DNA from: Hydrangea macrophylla
Lineage: Eukaryota > Streptophyta > Magnoliopsida > Cornales > Hydrangeaceae
DNA: 64,000 nucleotides
Assembly: GCA_033977485.1 (NCBI GenBank)
Contig: CM066994.1
Location: 25,016,681 to 25,080,680, forward strand
Direction: 5' to 3'
The position numbers were made by a program, and so were the translations under genes. The notes beneath the pieces were generated by a model. That model saw nothing but the letters and a program-made list of their open reading frames with translations, was not told the DNA's origin and did no database searches. Positions 42,964 through 55,790 of this stretch are shown in pieces. The number at the start of each line of letters is the position of its first letter. The first letter of the stretch is position 1.

Positions 42964-45908
42964 GACCCCTCGGGAGATATGTTCCTCACGAGATGTTTGG
43001 CGAACATCGAAGTCGTCAGTACAGAGGTGACAGCGTCATCTATACCTGTAGTCAAGGACTTCGAAGAAGTATTTCAAGATGTTTCTGGTCTACCGCCCGA
43101 GAGAAGTATAGAGTTTTGTATTGAGCTTATACCGGGTACCGTACCAATCACCAAGGTTCCCTACAGAATGGCCCCCATAGAACTATTGGAATTGAAGGAA
43201 CAAGTTCAAGAGCTCCAGAACCTAGGTTTTGTACGTCCAAGTACATCGCCTTGGGGACACTCAGATTGTGTATCGACTACAGAGAATTGAACCGCGTGAC
43301 TATCAAGAACAAGTATCCCTTGCCTAGGATCGATGATTTGTTTGATCAACTACAAGGAGCTACGACATTTTCCAAGATAGACCTAAGGTCGGGATATCAT
43401 CAGTTGAGGGTACGGAAGGAAGACATACCTAAGACTGCCTTCAGAACCCGATATGGTCATTATGAGTTTCTGGTGATGCCGTTTGGAATGACGAACGCCC
43501 CAGCAGTGTTCATGGATCTGATGAACAGAGTGTTCAAGCCTTATTTGGATCAGTTTGTCATCGTCTTTATAGATGATATTTTAATCTATTCTAAGTCAGG
43601 AGAAGAACACGAACAATATCTACGGATTGCGATGCAGACGCTTAAGGACCACCACTTGTATGCCAAGTTCAGTAAGTGTGAGTTCTGGTTGCAAGAAGTG
43701 AAATTTTTGGGACACAAGGTGTCATCTCAAGGAATTTCAGTGGATTCGTCCAAGACCGATGCTGTGTCAAACTGGGTTAGGCCGAGCAACCCTACAGAAG
43801 TTCGGAGTTTTCTTGGACTCGCAGGCTATTATAGGAGATTTGTTGAGAGATTCTCGAAGATAGCCGCACCATTGACCGGGTTAACGATGAAGAATTTGAA
43901 GTTCGAGTGGGCAGAGAAGCATTAGCGGGCCTTTCTAGAGTTGAAAGAGAGACTCACTACCGCGCCGGTACTAGCAATACCCAAGCCTGATGAGAAGTTC
44001 ACTATCTTTAGTGACGCATCATATCAAGGACTGGGGTGTGTACTTATGCAAGATGGCAGAGTTATAGCCTATGGATCCAGACAGCTGAAGCAGAATGAAC
44101 TGAACTACCCTATTCATGATTTAGAGTTGGCAGCAGTAGTATTTGCACTCAAGATTTGGAGACACTATCTCTACGGTGAGAAGTTTGATTTATTCTCCGA
44201 TCACAAGAGTTTGAAATATTTGTTCATGCAGAAAGAGTTGAACATGAGGCAACGCAAATGGATGGAGCTGATCAAAGATTACGACTTCACGTTGGAATAC
44301 CATCCGGGTAAAGCCAATGTGGTTGCTGATGCCCTGAGTCGACAAACTCGTGAGACGATCGCCTCCTTGATGGTTAGAGAATGGCGAGCATTGGAGACGT
44401 TGGCGGAGTTCGATGTACAGAGTGCTGAAGAAGGAGAAGGATAACTTTTCGGATGTCTTATCCTACAGCCTGTTCTTATTGACCGCATCATTGGAGCTCA
44501 GAAAGAAGATGAGAAGTTTCAGACATGGTTCGTGAAGATGTCAGAGAAAAACCCGGCAGAATGGAAGGTGGGAGCCGATGGAGGATATCGGTGCAGGAAT
44601 AGATTATGTGTGCCAGGTGATGAAGAGCTAAGGAAGAATATCCTGGAAGAAGCACATAAGTCAAGATATACAGTTCACCCGGGAGGAACGAAGATGTACA
44701 AAGATTTGAAGAGAAGTTTTTGGTGGGAAGGTATGAAGAAGGATGTGGCCGAATTTGTATCCAAGTGTTTGACATGTCAACAAGTCAAAGCTGAACATCA
44801 GAGACCGTCAGGATTATTGCAACCACTACCTATCCCTGGTTGGAAGTGGGAATACATTACGATGGACTTTGTAGTAGGATTGCCTCGGTCGCAGCAAAAT
44901 CATGACGCTATTTGGGTAATCGTGGATCGATTGACGAAGTCTGCTCATTTTATTGCTTACAGTATGACATACCCGGTAGAGAAGATGAGCCGAATGTACA
45001 TACAACAAGTTGTGCGGCTTCACGGTGCACCAGTGTCGATTGTGTCAGACCGTGACGCACGTTTTACCTCTGGATTTTGGGAAAGTCTACAAGAAGCTAT
45101 GGGAACCTCGCTCAAGATGAGCACTGCTTTTTACCCTCAGACAGATGGACAAACTGAGCGTGTTAATCAGATCATGGAGGATATGCTCAGGGCTTGTGTT
45201 ATTGATTTTGCAGAATCTTGGGAGACACACTTGCCGTTGGTTGAATTTGCTTATAACAACAGCTATCACGCGAGTATCGGGATGGCTCCATTCGAAGCAT
45301 TATACGGACGACCATGTCGCTCTCCGTTGTGTTGGGCAGAAGTTGGGGACACAGAATTGTTGGGACCAGATTTGGTTAGAGAAACCAACGAGAAAATTTC
45401 TTTAATCAAGGAGAGGATGAGAACCGCTCAGAGCCGGTATAAGAGTTATGCTGATCGACGCCGGAAGGATTTGGAGTTTAGTGTTGGAGATCACGTGCTC
45501 CTAAAGGTTTCACCAACCCGAGGGGTGGTACGCTTTGGTCTCAAGAGAGGGAAATTAGCTCCACGTTTCATCGGACCGTTCGAGATCTTGGAACGTTTCG
45601 GGAAAGTAGCTTATCGACTAGCGCTACCACCGAAGATGTCTAGGGTTCACAACGTGTTTCACGTGAGTATGTTGAGGAAGTACATACGAGATCCCTCACA
45701 TGTGGTTAGTTATGACGATATTGAGACGAGTCATAACATTTCTTACAAGGAGAGACCTGTGAAGATTCTGGATCAGAGTATCAAGAAGCTGAGGAATAAG
45801 GACATTCCGTTGGTGAAGGTTCAGTGGAATCACCATAACGAGAACGAAGCCTCGTGGGAAGTTGAAGCTGATATGAGGAAGAAGTACCCGGAGTTGTTTC
45901 AGGACTAG
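42964..45908 (+). pseudogene. Gypsy reverse transcriptase, RNase H, integrase and chromodomain
   Basis: The order is reverse transcriptase ([16 protein letters not shown], then [30 protein letters not shown] and the FIDDILIYS catalytic motif), RNase H ([17 protein letters not shown] to NVVADALSR), integrase (HPGG, CLTCQ, TMDFVVGLP, SDRDARFTS, PQTDGQTERVNQ, the last three carrying D, D and E), and a chromodomain-like end (VKVQWNHHNENEASWEVEAD). Lesions: about 30 bp missing at 43245 just before LCIDYRELN, with a frame change; TAG 43923-43925; TAA 44442-44444. The integrase-chromodomain frame 44532-45908 is itself open. Chromodomains direct integration to particular chromatin in this lineage. 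Confidence 0.92.
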
Positions 45909-45937
45909 TTAGTCTTGATTTCGGGGGCGAAATCCTG

Positions 45938-45953
45938 TTTAAGGGAGGAAGGG
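45938..45953 (+). other. Polypurine tract of the gypsy element
   Basis: AAGGGAGGAAGGG directly before the TG of the 3' LTR; plus-strand primer site. Confidence 0.85.
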
Positions 45954-48863
45954 TGTAATAACCTGCATTTTCATTTAATTTCTTGTAATTGCATTTGACA
46001 TATTTAAATTCAATTTGAATTTCCATGATTAATCTGTATTGTTAATCTCATTGTTATTCACAATTCTTATATGTTAAATCTGGTTTCTTGTTTTATTTTA
46101 TAATTAAAATGCTTTTGGGGGTCAAATTGTAATTTTTACAAAAGTTAGTAATACCTGTGTGGATTTCAAAGTGTGGATTTCAAAGTCTGTATTTCAAAAT
46201 GGTGGAAATATTTCCTTTTGACTCAATCAGTGTTTTTATAAAACCAGGAAATCACTTCTTACACTAAAATAAATTTTCTGTATTTTTGTGGTGGACACCG
46301 CACCACGAAAATACCAGTTTATGTTCAAAACTGTCCGTGCCGCGTTAAACTTGCACAGTTTGTGACATGGACGTAAAAGGTTGATATGACTTATGCCTTA
46401 TTGCCATTTATGGCAAGTAATCATTGGGTGAAGCCTTGTTTGGGTGTGCTTATTTTGTGTGTATCTATTGGTACATATACTAGAGTTTCCCAAACAACCC
46501 CATTTGACCCCTATACACCTATCCATGGCCTTTAGATTAGTTGTAGAGTTGTTAAACTCTATGATACGTATGTATATAGTTATAGGAACTCATGTTTGGT
46601 CTGTGCATTCTTTAGTTATCTTAACTAAATTGAATTAAGAGTAATTGTAGAGTAAACTTGAAACAACTTGGGCACCAAGTTGTAGTTTTACTATTTATAA
46701 CTCACACTCTCATTCACAAGCTGCACAATTGCCATTACAACTGAATTTCAGAGCAATAGAGAGAAACACAGAGAGTTAGTTTGTAGAGAGAGAAGCTCTT
46801 GATCACCATAGTCAAGCTTGAGTTTGGATTTTCCTATATTGCTCTTCTTTCTCAAAACAATCTCTTCTACACTTATCACAGTGAGTATTTCTAACTCACT
46901 TGACTGTAATACATAGGGCAATTGCTGATTATATAGCTTGCTTGAGAAATCTCCATTGTTAATTATACGTATGAATTTCATAGCTTGAAAATCATGAATT
47001 TCCAAATTCAATCAAAACCTGTTTCGTTAGATAAATATGATAGATTACTTATCATATATGCTATACCCAAAGCGTTAGAGTTTAATTTATTCATATGAAA
47101 AAGTATATTAAGATTGAAGTTTTGTCATCTTTTAGATTTCTGTAAAATTCGTGAACTACGTTTGGATTCATGTAAAATCAGTTGTGGATTCTTAATCCTT
47201 GTGAAAAACCGAAGAAAATCATATATTACATGTCCTATATAATTTCAGAATTGAAATGGGTCAATTTAGACCCTGTTTTGCTGGAACAGAGCAGTTCCAC
47301 GAAGAAGATGAAGCATCTGCATCACCTCGCGCGCGCGATCGCCCGAGCGAGGGTCGCGCGAGCGGCCCGCGCGAGCGACCCTATCGCGCGAGCGACCCGC
47401 GCGCGCGACCTTGGCTTTTTCAGGCAGATAGAAAAGTTTATATATAAAAGAAAAATCGGGCATATCGGGCGAGCGGCCCGCGCGAGCGACTTTTCGCGCG
47501 AGCGGCCCGCGCGCGCGACTTCTGGCAGCTTGTGGTTTTTGTCTGTTTTGTGTTTAGGGTCTGTTTGGTTCAACTTTTAAGTACTGTTAAGGCTCTGTTT
47601 GGGAAATTTAGTTAATCAGAACTCTGTTTGGTTATGTTTGAATGATTAAAACATTTCAGTATGACTTATTAATCCCCGTACGTGTGTTGTTCCTTTAATT
47701 CTGTATTTTGCTTAAGTTCAAGTGCATATCATTCATGTGGGGTCAATGGTACATGCATATGGGTGACAGTCAGTGTGGAAAAGAGTAATGGTTAGTGTGG
47801 AAAGAGTCTAGGATGAGTATGAGTTTTGTGGTTGTGTTTGTGGTTGTGGTTGTGGTTGAGATTGTGGTTGTGGTTGAGATTGTGGTGAGGGTATCTTTGA
47901 AATGCGACGGTGGCAAATATGGACACTCCCTGACGCCCATGGAAGCGTTAAAGTGTGTGACTCCGAACTCGGACATTCCCTGGCACCCATGGTAGTGCTA
48001 AAGTGTGGCCTACGGACACTCCCTGATACTCGAGTCTGGATACTGCGTGAGGGGTTGCCCCGGTATTTGCATGGCGGTTAGGGTATTCAAAGTGTGAGGC
48101 AATGGACACTCCCTGGTACCCCGGACCAAAGTGTGAGGCAAACTGGACACTCCCTGGCGCCCCGTTGCTAAAGTGTGGCTATCTTAGTGTTTCAAAGATA
48201 CCAGGAGTAAGATAGTGGGTTGTTGTGGCTGTCGAGAGAAAAGAGTCAGCAAGATGAGTGTGGTGCATTGTCTCATACATGAGTATTGGTTTTATGAATG
48301 AACGACTTTTAATATATTCCTTGTTGTTTATTAATTAAATTCTCTTTATGGTCACACTATTGATTTTACAAAACTGAAAATGGAAAAAGGTAATCGGGCT
48401 TGTGTTACATTCAAAGTTATGTTTTTAATACTCACCAGCTTCTCGAAGCTGACGACGTTGATGCGTCTTGGACATTCGTGTTCAGGCTTTTCAGGTTATA
48501 ACCAGGAGGAATCTTATGACTACGCTAACTGAGAACGGCTGCCCTCGGATGAGAAAACTGTTTACTTATTATATGCTTTAAGTTTACCTGTTTTAAGTTA
48601 TGAACCGTTTTGTAATAAGGATGACTGTATCAGACACTAAGTTATTGTTTTGTTTTCAAGGCGGTCTGTGCCTTAGTTGACCCCGTATCGTAAGATGTAA
48701 TAAGTTAGAAAAATTTTGTAAGCCTTGATTGCTCTGCTCTGATTATTATTGTTTATTGTTGTTCGACGTTTGGGACGGAATCGATCCTTCAAACTGTCGC
48801 GACCTACGGGTCCATAAAGGAAATTAAACGCTTTCCTTATTTATGATACGTCGGGGCGTGACA
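45954..48863 (+). mobile_element. 3' LTR of the gypsy element (2910 bp)
   Basis: Starts TGTAATAACCTGC and ends GGGGCGTGACA, followed by the CATTG duplication. It differs from the 5' LTR by scattered substitutions, an extra 13-bp tandem copy near 46160-46180, and a small deletion near 47728. It carries its own copy of the CG-rich array (47327-47517) and the GGACACTCCCTGG repeats. Confidence 0.93.
47327..47517. repeat. CGCGCGAGCG array, 3' LTR
   Basis: Same words and same alternating spacing as 38873-39062, with no change seen inside the decamers. Confidence 0.88.
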
Positions 48864-48868
48864 CATTG

Positions 48869-51440
48869 TACCATCAAATGTGCCTTTATAGCTAGGGTTT
48901 TCACCCCGAATTTACTGAAATAACCCTTAGAATTTGTCTATATAAGGAGGTGTATATCTCCATTACAAAGGAGAGAAAAGTTTTTGGGGAATGATTTTTC
49001 GAACAATCTTTGAAACAATTAGAGATGGAATTTTTGGGAGAATTTGGGAAGAACTTGAGGAAAAGTTTGGAAGATTTTCATCAAACCATAGAAATATGAG
49101 GATAATTGGAGGTGATCCTCTAATCTTGATTGAGTTTCATTTCTTTTTTCTTTTTTCTTTTTTTTTTATTGGTTTGGATCAAAGTATCTATGAATTTGGA
49201 GTAAAAACAAGTTTTATAAAAGGTTTTTTTTTTTGTTGAACTTGGAGCATTAGCTCTTTTAGTTTATTTTATTTTATTTCTTCTTTTCTTGTTCATACTC
49301 ATCTCTTGAGATTCGTGGAGATCTTTAATATCTCACTTGACTCTCTTGAGTTTGATCTTTTTATCTCATGTAAGCTTATGCTTTACATGGGAATCAAGGT
49401 TGATCATCATCCTATTTATAAACAAGTGGATGGATCCAAGCCTATACTTATGACTTGGGTCCTCTAATTTGAAGTTTCATGAAAATTCTTTGTATTCCCT
49501 TGAAATTCATGAGTGGTAGTCATTCTTATATCTCCAAGGACCATTAAGTTGAGAAGGAGAAGTAGGTAATATAAGTCTTAATTCCTCAAGGACCAACAAC
49601 TTGAGAGAGGGATTAAACTTAAGACAAGCCAATCTCCATGGCTTAGTTGTAATGTGTAAGTATGTCCATGAGGTTGGGTGAATCCATGAAGTCCCCATCG
49701 AAGTTCCCTTATGATCAAGTTTAAGGACTCCTTGAGGAACTTGATTGATTGTCCTAAGTAGTCAGGATCCTTGTTTGGTCCAAATTCTCTCTAGAATTTT
49801 GGACCAAGTTGGATTCAACAAATAAAAGGTCATCTAAAAGAGGTGCCGTGATTTCAATGATAATCTGTCATCAAAGATTTTTAATTAAATCATGATCCAT
49901 TGGAATTGAATGAGACCAATTGGAATGTGTTCCTAACACAATGACCTACCACTGCATTTTTTATTTTGACTTAATTTTGTGGTTAGGATGGTTTGATCTT
50001 AAGATTTGAGAACTAGTTACTCTCTGTCCAAAATTTTAGAACAGTAAGTCAGTTTTGATTTGAATATACCAGAGCCTTAATCAAACATTTTTGAATTCAA
50101 ATAAATTTTTATATGAAGTTTAATGTGTTAATAAGATTCCCTAAAAAGATTGAAGTCATTCAGATTCGTTTACTAATTTTAAAAATCACACAAAATCTCT
50201 GGATAGAGAATTGTTAAATTCTAAGCGATGTCTTGTTTTGGTCCAATCCTCAGAGATTGGACCGTTTGATTTTGTATTTCCTTTTTGGGTTAGAAGCTAG
50301 CCTCACAGAGGCACCTTGTATCCAAAAATCATTAAGATCAAACCATGGGAGGTATGCTTCTACATTTTTTGAATGTCTGGTCTGCTCTCTGTAATTCCTG
50401 GAATTCAGAGACAGATTTGTTAAGACATACCAATAATGGTCTGAATGACTTTTCTATGACCTAAGCCTTGAAATATGTTTTGATTATGATTCGTTGAACT
50501 CAAATCCAGAGGCTAAATGATCTAAATCAATGAATGATTCATAGCTTGTTCTTATTCATGTTCATGCACTTATCATACATGTACTGATTCTAGCAATTAG
50601 GACATTATTTGCATTGTGTTAGGTCATAATTAGTTAAATCTAGTCATGGGTTCCTTGTAATCATGTTGGGATTGTATCACCTCTATATGGACATTGCATT
50701 GGCTCCTAGTTGAGACTTGTATATCTATAGAGGTGTTGTGATTTCAATAAATTAGAAGGAATTCATGATTATTGTCAACTTTCTCTATGTTTGTTAGGTT
50801 TAAGCTAGAAGTTTGATATTTGGGATTTGATATTTTATTGTGTTCTAAGTACATGGACTAACCCTTTGTTTTGTAGCGCTATGGAAGTACAATTTCTCGA
50901 CTTTTCTCTGGTTTATTCTATATCTTGATTTTATTGATTTCTTTCGACTTCACGCGTGACACCTTAGAATTAGGATTTGCCTTATGTGTATATGTGAATT
51001 AGAGACTCATTTTTAGGCTTTCTATTTATTTGTATGCACTGCACGTTTCCTTTTGTAGCTGGATCCTGAGTAGATTCCTTTGTTCCTCATTGTATATCAT
51101 TTTGCTTGCTATTTGAATTATTTGGTTTTGTATGACTTTTTATCATTAGCAATCTTGCACCCCTTTCGATATGCTTTTGGAATGTATATATATATATACA
51201 TATGTATTAGTTCAGGGCATGCTTCGATTAATAATTTGATTAAAAAGGGTTGAGTAGAGGCATACCACGAGATAGGATGAGGGGGGTGTTTTAGTCCGCT
51301 GGGCTCCTTTGCCTCTCATTCCATAATCTCCGGACCTAGAAATCTCTGGTTTCCAAAAGATCAGTTTGCTTTTAAAATGAGTTCTTAATTTTCCTTTTTT
51401 AAAAAAAATAATTAAGTTGTGACTCTTTGTATTTGCTTTT
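48869..51440 (+). mobile_element. Tat-like LTR continuation and unassigned DNA
   Basis: Directly after the CATTG duplication the interrupted LTR resumes. A TATATAA promoter box stands at 48939-48945, followed by a transcribed-looking leader. Further on, 51290-51350 (GTCCGCTGGGCTCCTTTGCC) resembles the distal part of long Tat/Ogre LTRs, so the LTR may run to about 51410 (roughly 3.2 kb in total without the insert). The exact end is not visible. Short frames here (for example 48991-49239) have no recognisable family. Confidence 0.45.
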
Positions 51441-52490
51441 TTGGAAAATTATTTTAAAGTGGGCCTAAATGCCGGAATCCACGAGTTCACTTCCAGATCC
51501 TATGATTCTACCCTCTTTATTCGCAAGACATATCAGGGAACTATTCTGCTCTTATTCTATGTCAATAATATGATTATTACAGGGGATGGCTCAACCGGCA
51601 TCTCAGGCCTCAAGGCATATCTCGGTCAGCATATTGAGATGAAGGACTTTGGAAAACTTAACTATTTCTTGGGGCTCGAAATCACTTCCAATGCTAACTA
51701 TTATTACCTCTCACAAGTAATATATTCTTCTAATCTTCTTACCCGTGCAGGCATCATTGATAATAAAACCAGTCATACTCCTCTTGAGCTCAATTCTAAG
51801 CTCACTCCTCTGGATGATACTCTTCTTGATGATCCCACTCTATATTGCTAGATGGTAGGGAGTATTGTCTATCTTACTGTTACTCGACCAGACATTACCT
51901 GTGCTATCCATATTGTTAGCTAGTTCCTTTCTGTTCCCCGCTCGTCTCACTTTTGCAACTGTGCTATGTATTCTCAAATAAGTCAAATGAACTATGTTTC
52001 ATGGTCTACACTTTTCTACCCATTCTTCACTTGAACTTCGTGCCTATTCTGGTGCTAATTAGGTACGAGATCCCACTAATATTCATTCCACTACAGGTTA
52101 TTGCTTCTTTCTTGGTGACTCTCTTAATTCTTGGAAAAACAAGAAGAAAAATGTCATTGCTCACTCTAGTACAGAAGTAGAGTATCATGCCCTCATCTGG
52201 CTCTGCTGGTTACTTGAGGACTTAGGAGTTGTTCACTCTACTGCCACTACTAGCTATTGTGACAATCAGAGTGCTATTCAGATTTCACACAATGATGCTT
52301 TTCACGAATGCATGAAACATGTTGAGATTCATTGTCATTTTGTGCGTCACCATCTCACTCATGGCAACGTCCAACTTGTCTCTGTTTCTTCGGATGATCA
52401 AACTGCTGATATATTCACCAAAGCTCATCCTCTAGGACATCTTCAAGATTTGGTTTCCGAACTCAAGTTGCTCTCCATTTTACCACCTTG
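51441..52490 (+). pseudogene. Copia reverse transcriptase/RNase H fragment
   Basis: The 3' part of a copia pol, beginning inside the reverse transcriptase. The active site YVDDM is YVNNM here, so both catalytic aspartates are asparagine (two G to A changes). The MKDFGKLNYFLGLEI, TRPDITCA, STEVEYHAL, YCDNQSAIQIS and QTADIFTKA blocks follow. Stops and frame changes occur from 51849 onward. Gag, protease and integrase are missing. The style of the motifs (YFLGLEI, SELKLLSI tail) resembles the Ale/Retrofit side of copia, which is a tentative call. Confidence 0.88.
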
Positions 52491-52504
52491 AGTTTGAAGG
52501 GGGG

Positions 52505-52740
52505 TGTTAATATATATATATAAGTCTAGATATATTAGATTTGTACTACACTGTCTAGGTTCAATGTATGTACTACAATATACTACTCTTGTACTTTTCA
52601 TTTTCTTATTTTATCTTCTCTTGTCCTATAGAGAGGACCGTTCTCCATTGTAATGGATATGCTGAATATATAATTTTATCTTTCTATACTTTATCAAATA
52701 TGTGAACATTCATAGGAAAACACATTCTTCTTCATTCCTT
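52505..52740 (+). mobile_element. 3' LTR of the copia fragment
   Basis: TGTTAATATATATATATAAG follows the purine run GAAGGGGGG. It is homologous to the fragment at 31020-31163. The end is uncertain, near 52700-52740. Confidence 0.7.
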
Positions 52741-53223
52741 TCAACTGTTATACGATAAAATATGCGACAGTGTATAAAAAATGCAACCTCTCATCTCATC
52801 GACTCTTTCACCTCAACAACAATCTCACAACCAATGTATGGTTTTAGAATAGTGTGAATAATTGGTATTATTGTATCCACGCGCAATACCACATCAAGAT
52901 ATTCAAGGTTTTCGTCACCTCTATGTACTCGTTAATTCAGAATAGCATGCTTCCTAATAGCCAATGATTATGATATACTAGTGTGCCTTCTGAATGGCCG
53001 AATGGTCAATGCTGTTGACCAAGATAGTAGTATGCCTCTCAAGGACCGATCATCAATCAATTTATTCTCTAAAACCATTACCATCAATCTTTATCCCTTT
53101 ACTCATAACATACTATGCATACCGATATCTCTTAACTCAAAACATACTATGCATACTGACACCAATGTACTCTCTATCTCTATGTTGATTCGTTCTACCA
53201 TTGGTGGACTTTTGGAAGGCAAT
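52741..53223. other. Intergenic, no gene seen
   Basis: AT-rich, with a short direct repeat (ACATACTATGCATAC at about 53108 and 53143). Small frames have no support. Confidence 0.5.
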
Positions 53224-53232
53224 TTTGTTGTT

Positions 53233-54581
53233 GGGGGCTTCGGTCATAGCCACCTCAAATAAAGCTCTTCCAAGTTAAAAACTCATGCTACTTTTCTTTA
53301 ACTCATTAGGTCCTTTTTATGCGTAAATAACTTCAAATTGCAATAACTTTTGTTCTACAAGTTCATTTTTTGTAAAATTTGATTTTTGGAATCAGTAAAA
53401 TGAGATCTATCACTCGTGAGCAACATTGACCTTGAAATATTGCAAAAAAAAAAAAAAAAAAAAAAACTAAAACTAAACAAATATGAAAAACTGTGGGTTT
53501 TTTTTTGCATAAATATAACAAAAAAAAATATTCATTTCATAAAATTGGCACCATAGGTGCATAGATCTTGAAAAAATACAGGGAATAAAAAAATTTGCTC
53601 AAAAAGGTTAAAAAAACGAGTTAGTTATGGTGGTTTAAACTTAACAGATACTATGAATATTATATGTCAAAATAGATAGTATCGTCTGTTTTGACAAATA
53701 AAATCTAAAAATGAGGTTCCAAATTACTTTCTTTTGTTCAATTTTCAACTCCATTGCGAAGATCTCGAAGAAATACATGAATTAAAAAAAATTAGTCAAA
53801 AAAGCTAAAAACGAGTGAGTTATGGTGGTTTAATTAATATTATCTATCAAAACAGATAATATTATCTGTCATTACAGATACAGATAAAACAAAAAAAAAT
53901 GAGGTTCCAAATTACTTTATTTTGTACAATTTGCAACTTCATTGCATAGATCTCGAAGATATACATTAAATAAAAAATAATTAAATCACTCAAAAAGGCT
54001 AAAAAAACGAGTGATTTATGGTGGTTTAAAGTTGACAGATTATATTAATATTATATGTCAAAATAGATAATATTATGTGTCATTACAGATGTAAAAACAG
54101 ATAAAATCAAAAAATGAGATTCCAAATTACTTTCTTTTGTATAATTTTCAACTCCATTGCATAGATCTCGAAAAAATACATAAAAATCGAAAACAAAATC
54201 AGGCAAAAAGACTAAAAAAGACGAGTGAGTTTGGTGGTTTAAAGTTGACATATAATACTATCTATCAAAACAGATACATATAAAATCAAAGAATGAGGTT
54301 CCAAATTACTTTTATTTTTTTGTACAATTTTTGACTCCATTGCGTAGATCTCGAAGAAATACATGAAACAAAAAAAATCACTTAAAAAGGCTAAAAAAAC
54401 GAGAGAGTTATGGTGGTTTAAAGTTCACAAAGAATATTGTCTTAGCCATTTTTCTGCTTCAGCAAGGGGCTTTTCACCAAATTCAAAAAGTAGCGACGAG
54501 TTTTTTTAAAAAATGGACAAATAATTTTGTGGGTTTTTTACTAATATACTTAATTTTAAGGGGTCTATGACCTAATATCCC
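53233..54581 (-). mobile_element. Mutator-like non-autonomous element, copy 2
   Basis: Inverted relative of 28008-29308. On the plus strand it starts GGGGGCTTCGGTCATAGCC and ends TAGGTCATA-type sequence read backwards (CTATGACCTAATATCCC). Flanking duplications TTTGTTGTT (53224-53232) and TTTATTGTT (54582-54590) agree at 8 of 9 bases. Its body has the same tandem units (GTTATGGTGGTTTAAA, CCAAATTACTTTCTTTTGT) at about 53620, 53820, 54010, 54220 and 54410. No coding capacity. Confidence 0.83.
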
Positions 54582-54590
54582 TTTATTGTT

Positions 54591-55078
54591 TTCATTTATT
54601 ATTCTCCAACATCAAGTCCTCTATTTGGTTTGGTTATATAGAGAATGAAAAGAAAAGGGAAAGGAAAAGGAAAACAAGAAGAAAAAACCCATTTGATTTC
54701 AAACTCTCCATGCCATGCATGCCACAACCAAATAAAGCTTGTTATCATGGTGTGGACCTAAACATTATCCTCGTCCTACTAGGGGTGGGGCAAAGTGGAG
54801 AACCAACCGGGCGTGCATAATAAAATTGGCACATGTGACTCATTCTTTGTCATGCTTTTAACGATGTGGGGGAATTGAAATCACAAGTGATTCTAACAAT
54901 ACGAATCTTCGAAAGTAACAAGTTGGATCAAAACAATCACATGCAAACAATACATGAAAAACAGAAAGATTAAAGAGACAGAGAGAATATCAAGCCACCT
55001 TGGCGAATATCAAGCCACCTTGAAGATCACAATTACATGCTCCACCTTGAACTAATAAAGGGTAGGGGGTACTCCTCC
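54591..55078. other. Intergenic, no gene seen
   Basis: A purine-rich stretch near 54640-54690 and a direct repeat GAATATCAAGCCACCTTG at about 54986 and 55006. The last part may be 3' flank of the reversed copia fragment. Confidence 0.45.
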
Positions 55079-55790
55079 TCTTCAACAAGAAGAGACATTG
55101 ATCAAGTCCAAGCAATGCTTGAACTTTTTTGTAGTAACGGGCTTTGTCAACATATCAGCAGCATTTTCCGTCGTATGAATCTTCTCCAATAGAATATCAC
55201 CAGTAGAAACCAATTCTCTTATCTTGTGGAACCTTACATCTATATGCTTAGTTCTTGCATGATATACCTGGTTCTTTGCCAAATAAATGGCACTCGGACT
55301 ATCACAATGCAACTGAACTCTACCCTAATCAATACCAAGTTCCTTGACTAAACCCTTTAACCACAAAACTTCTTTTGCAGCCTCAGCTGCTGCCATATAT
55401 TCTGATTCAGTTGTAGATAGTGTCACAGTAGATTGTAAAGTAGACTTCCAACATATAGGCTCTCCCGGTAGTGTAAACACATAACCTGTCATAGACCTTC
55501 TGTCATCCAGATCACCAGCATAATCTGCATCTACATACCCCACAATTAAAATAGAACCCTGTTGTCTCTGAAACATAATGCCATAATCTGTCGTACCTTA
55601 CAAATATCTGAGAAACTACTTCACTGCCTTCCAATGCTCTCTCCCTGGATTTGCCATATATTTGCTAATTGTGCTGACTGCATGTGCCACATCAGGTCTA
55701 GTGCAAACCATCGCATACATCAAACAACCTACAGCATTGGCATACGGTACCACAGGGCCCTCCCCTTGACTCTTGGACTTACTGTAACGG
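55079..55790 (-). pseudogene. Tnt1-like copia RNase H fragment
   Basis: On the minus strand the order is GEGPVVPYANAVGCLMYAMV, TRPDVAHAVSTISKYMANPG, YVDADYAGDLDDRRSMTGYV, STTESEYMAAAEAAKEV, HCDSPSAIYLAKNQVYHART and NAADMLTKPV, ending at the normal pol stop. These are Tnt1-group motifs. Stops interrupt it after HWKAVK and after KELGID, so it is dead. It starts abruptly near 55790, after the reverse transcriptase active site. Confidence 0.88.

Larger units (their letters stand above)
37513..48863 (+). mobile_element. Chromovirus-type Ty3/gypsy retrotransposon, complete structure, degenerate coding
   Basis: An 11,351-bp element flanked by CATTG (37508-37512 and 48864-48868). It has LTRs of 2899 and 2910 bp, an initiator tRNA-Met primer site at 40420, an extra leader ORF, gag, pol with a C-terminal chromodomain, and a polypurine tract at 45938-45953. 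The first base of the 5' LTR is C instead of T. By eye the LTRs differ at some 20-25 positions plus two small indels, about 99% identity, so insertion looks recent. Yet gag-pol has four stops and two frameshifts. The organisation fits the Tekay/Del lineage; this is family knowledge applied to the visible domain order, not a tree. Confidence 0.93.

Noticed and set aside
42979..43290. Separate small gene
   Set aside because: It is the part of the gypsy pol frame between a TGA and a deletion; same frame and family as its neighbours.
48991..49239. An 82-codon frame after the gypsy element
   Set aside because: Low-complexity, phenylalanine-rich C-terminus and no homology that I recognise; probably leader of the Tat-like LTR.
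53400..54450. Centromere-type satellite
   Set aside because: The units of about 180 bp have satellite-like length, but they lie inside an element with 9-bp target duplications and only a few copies.
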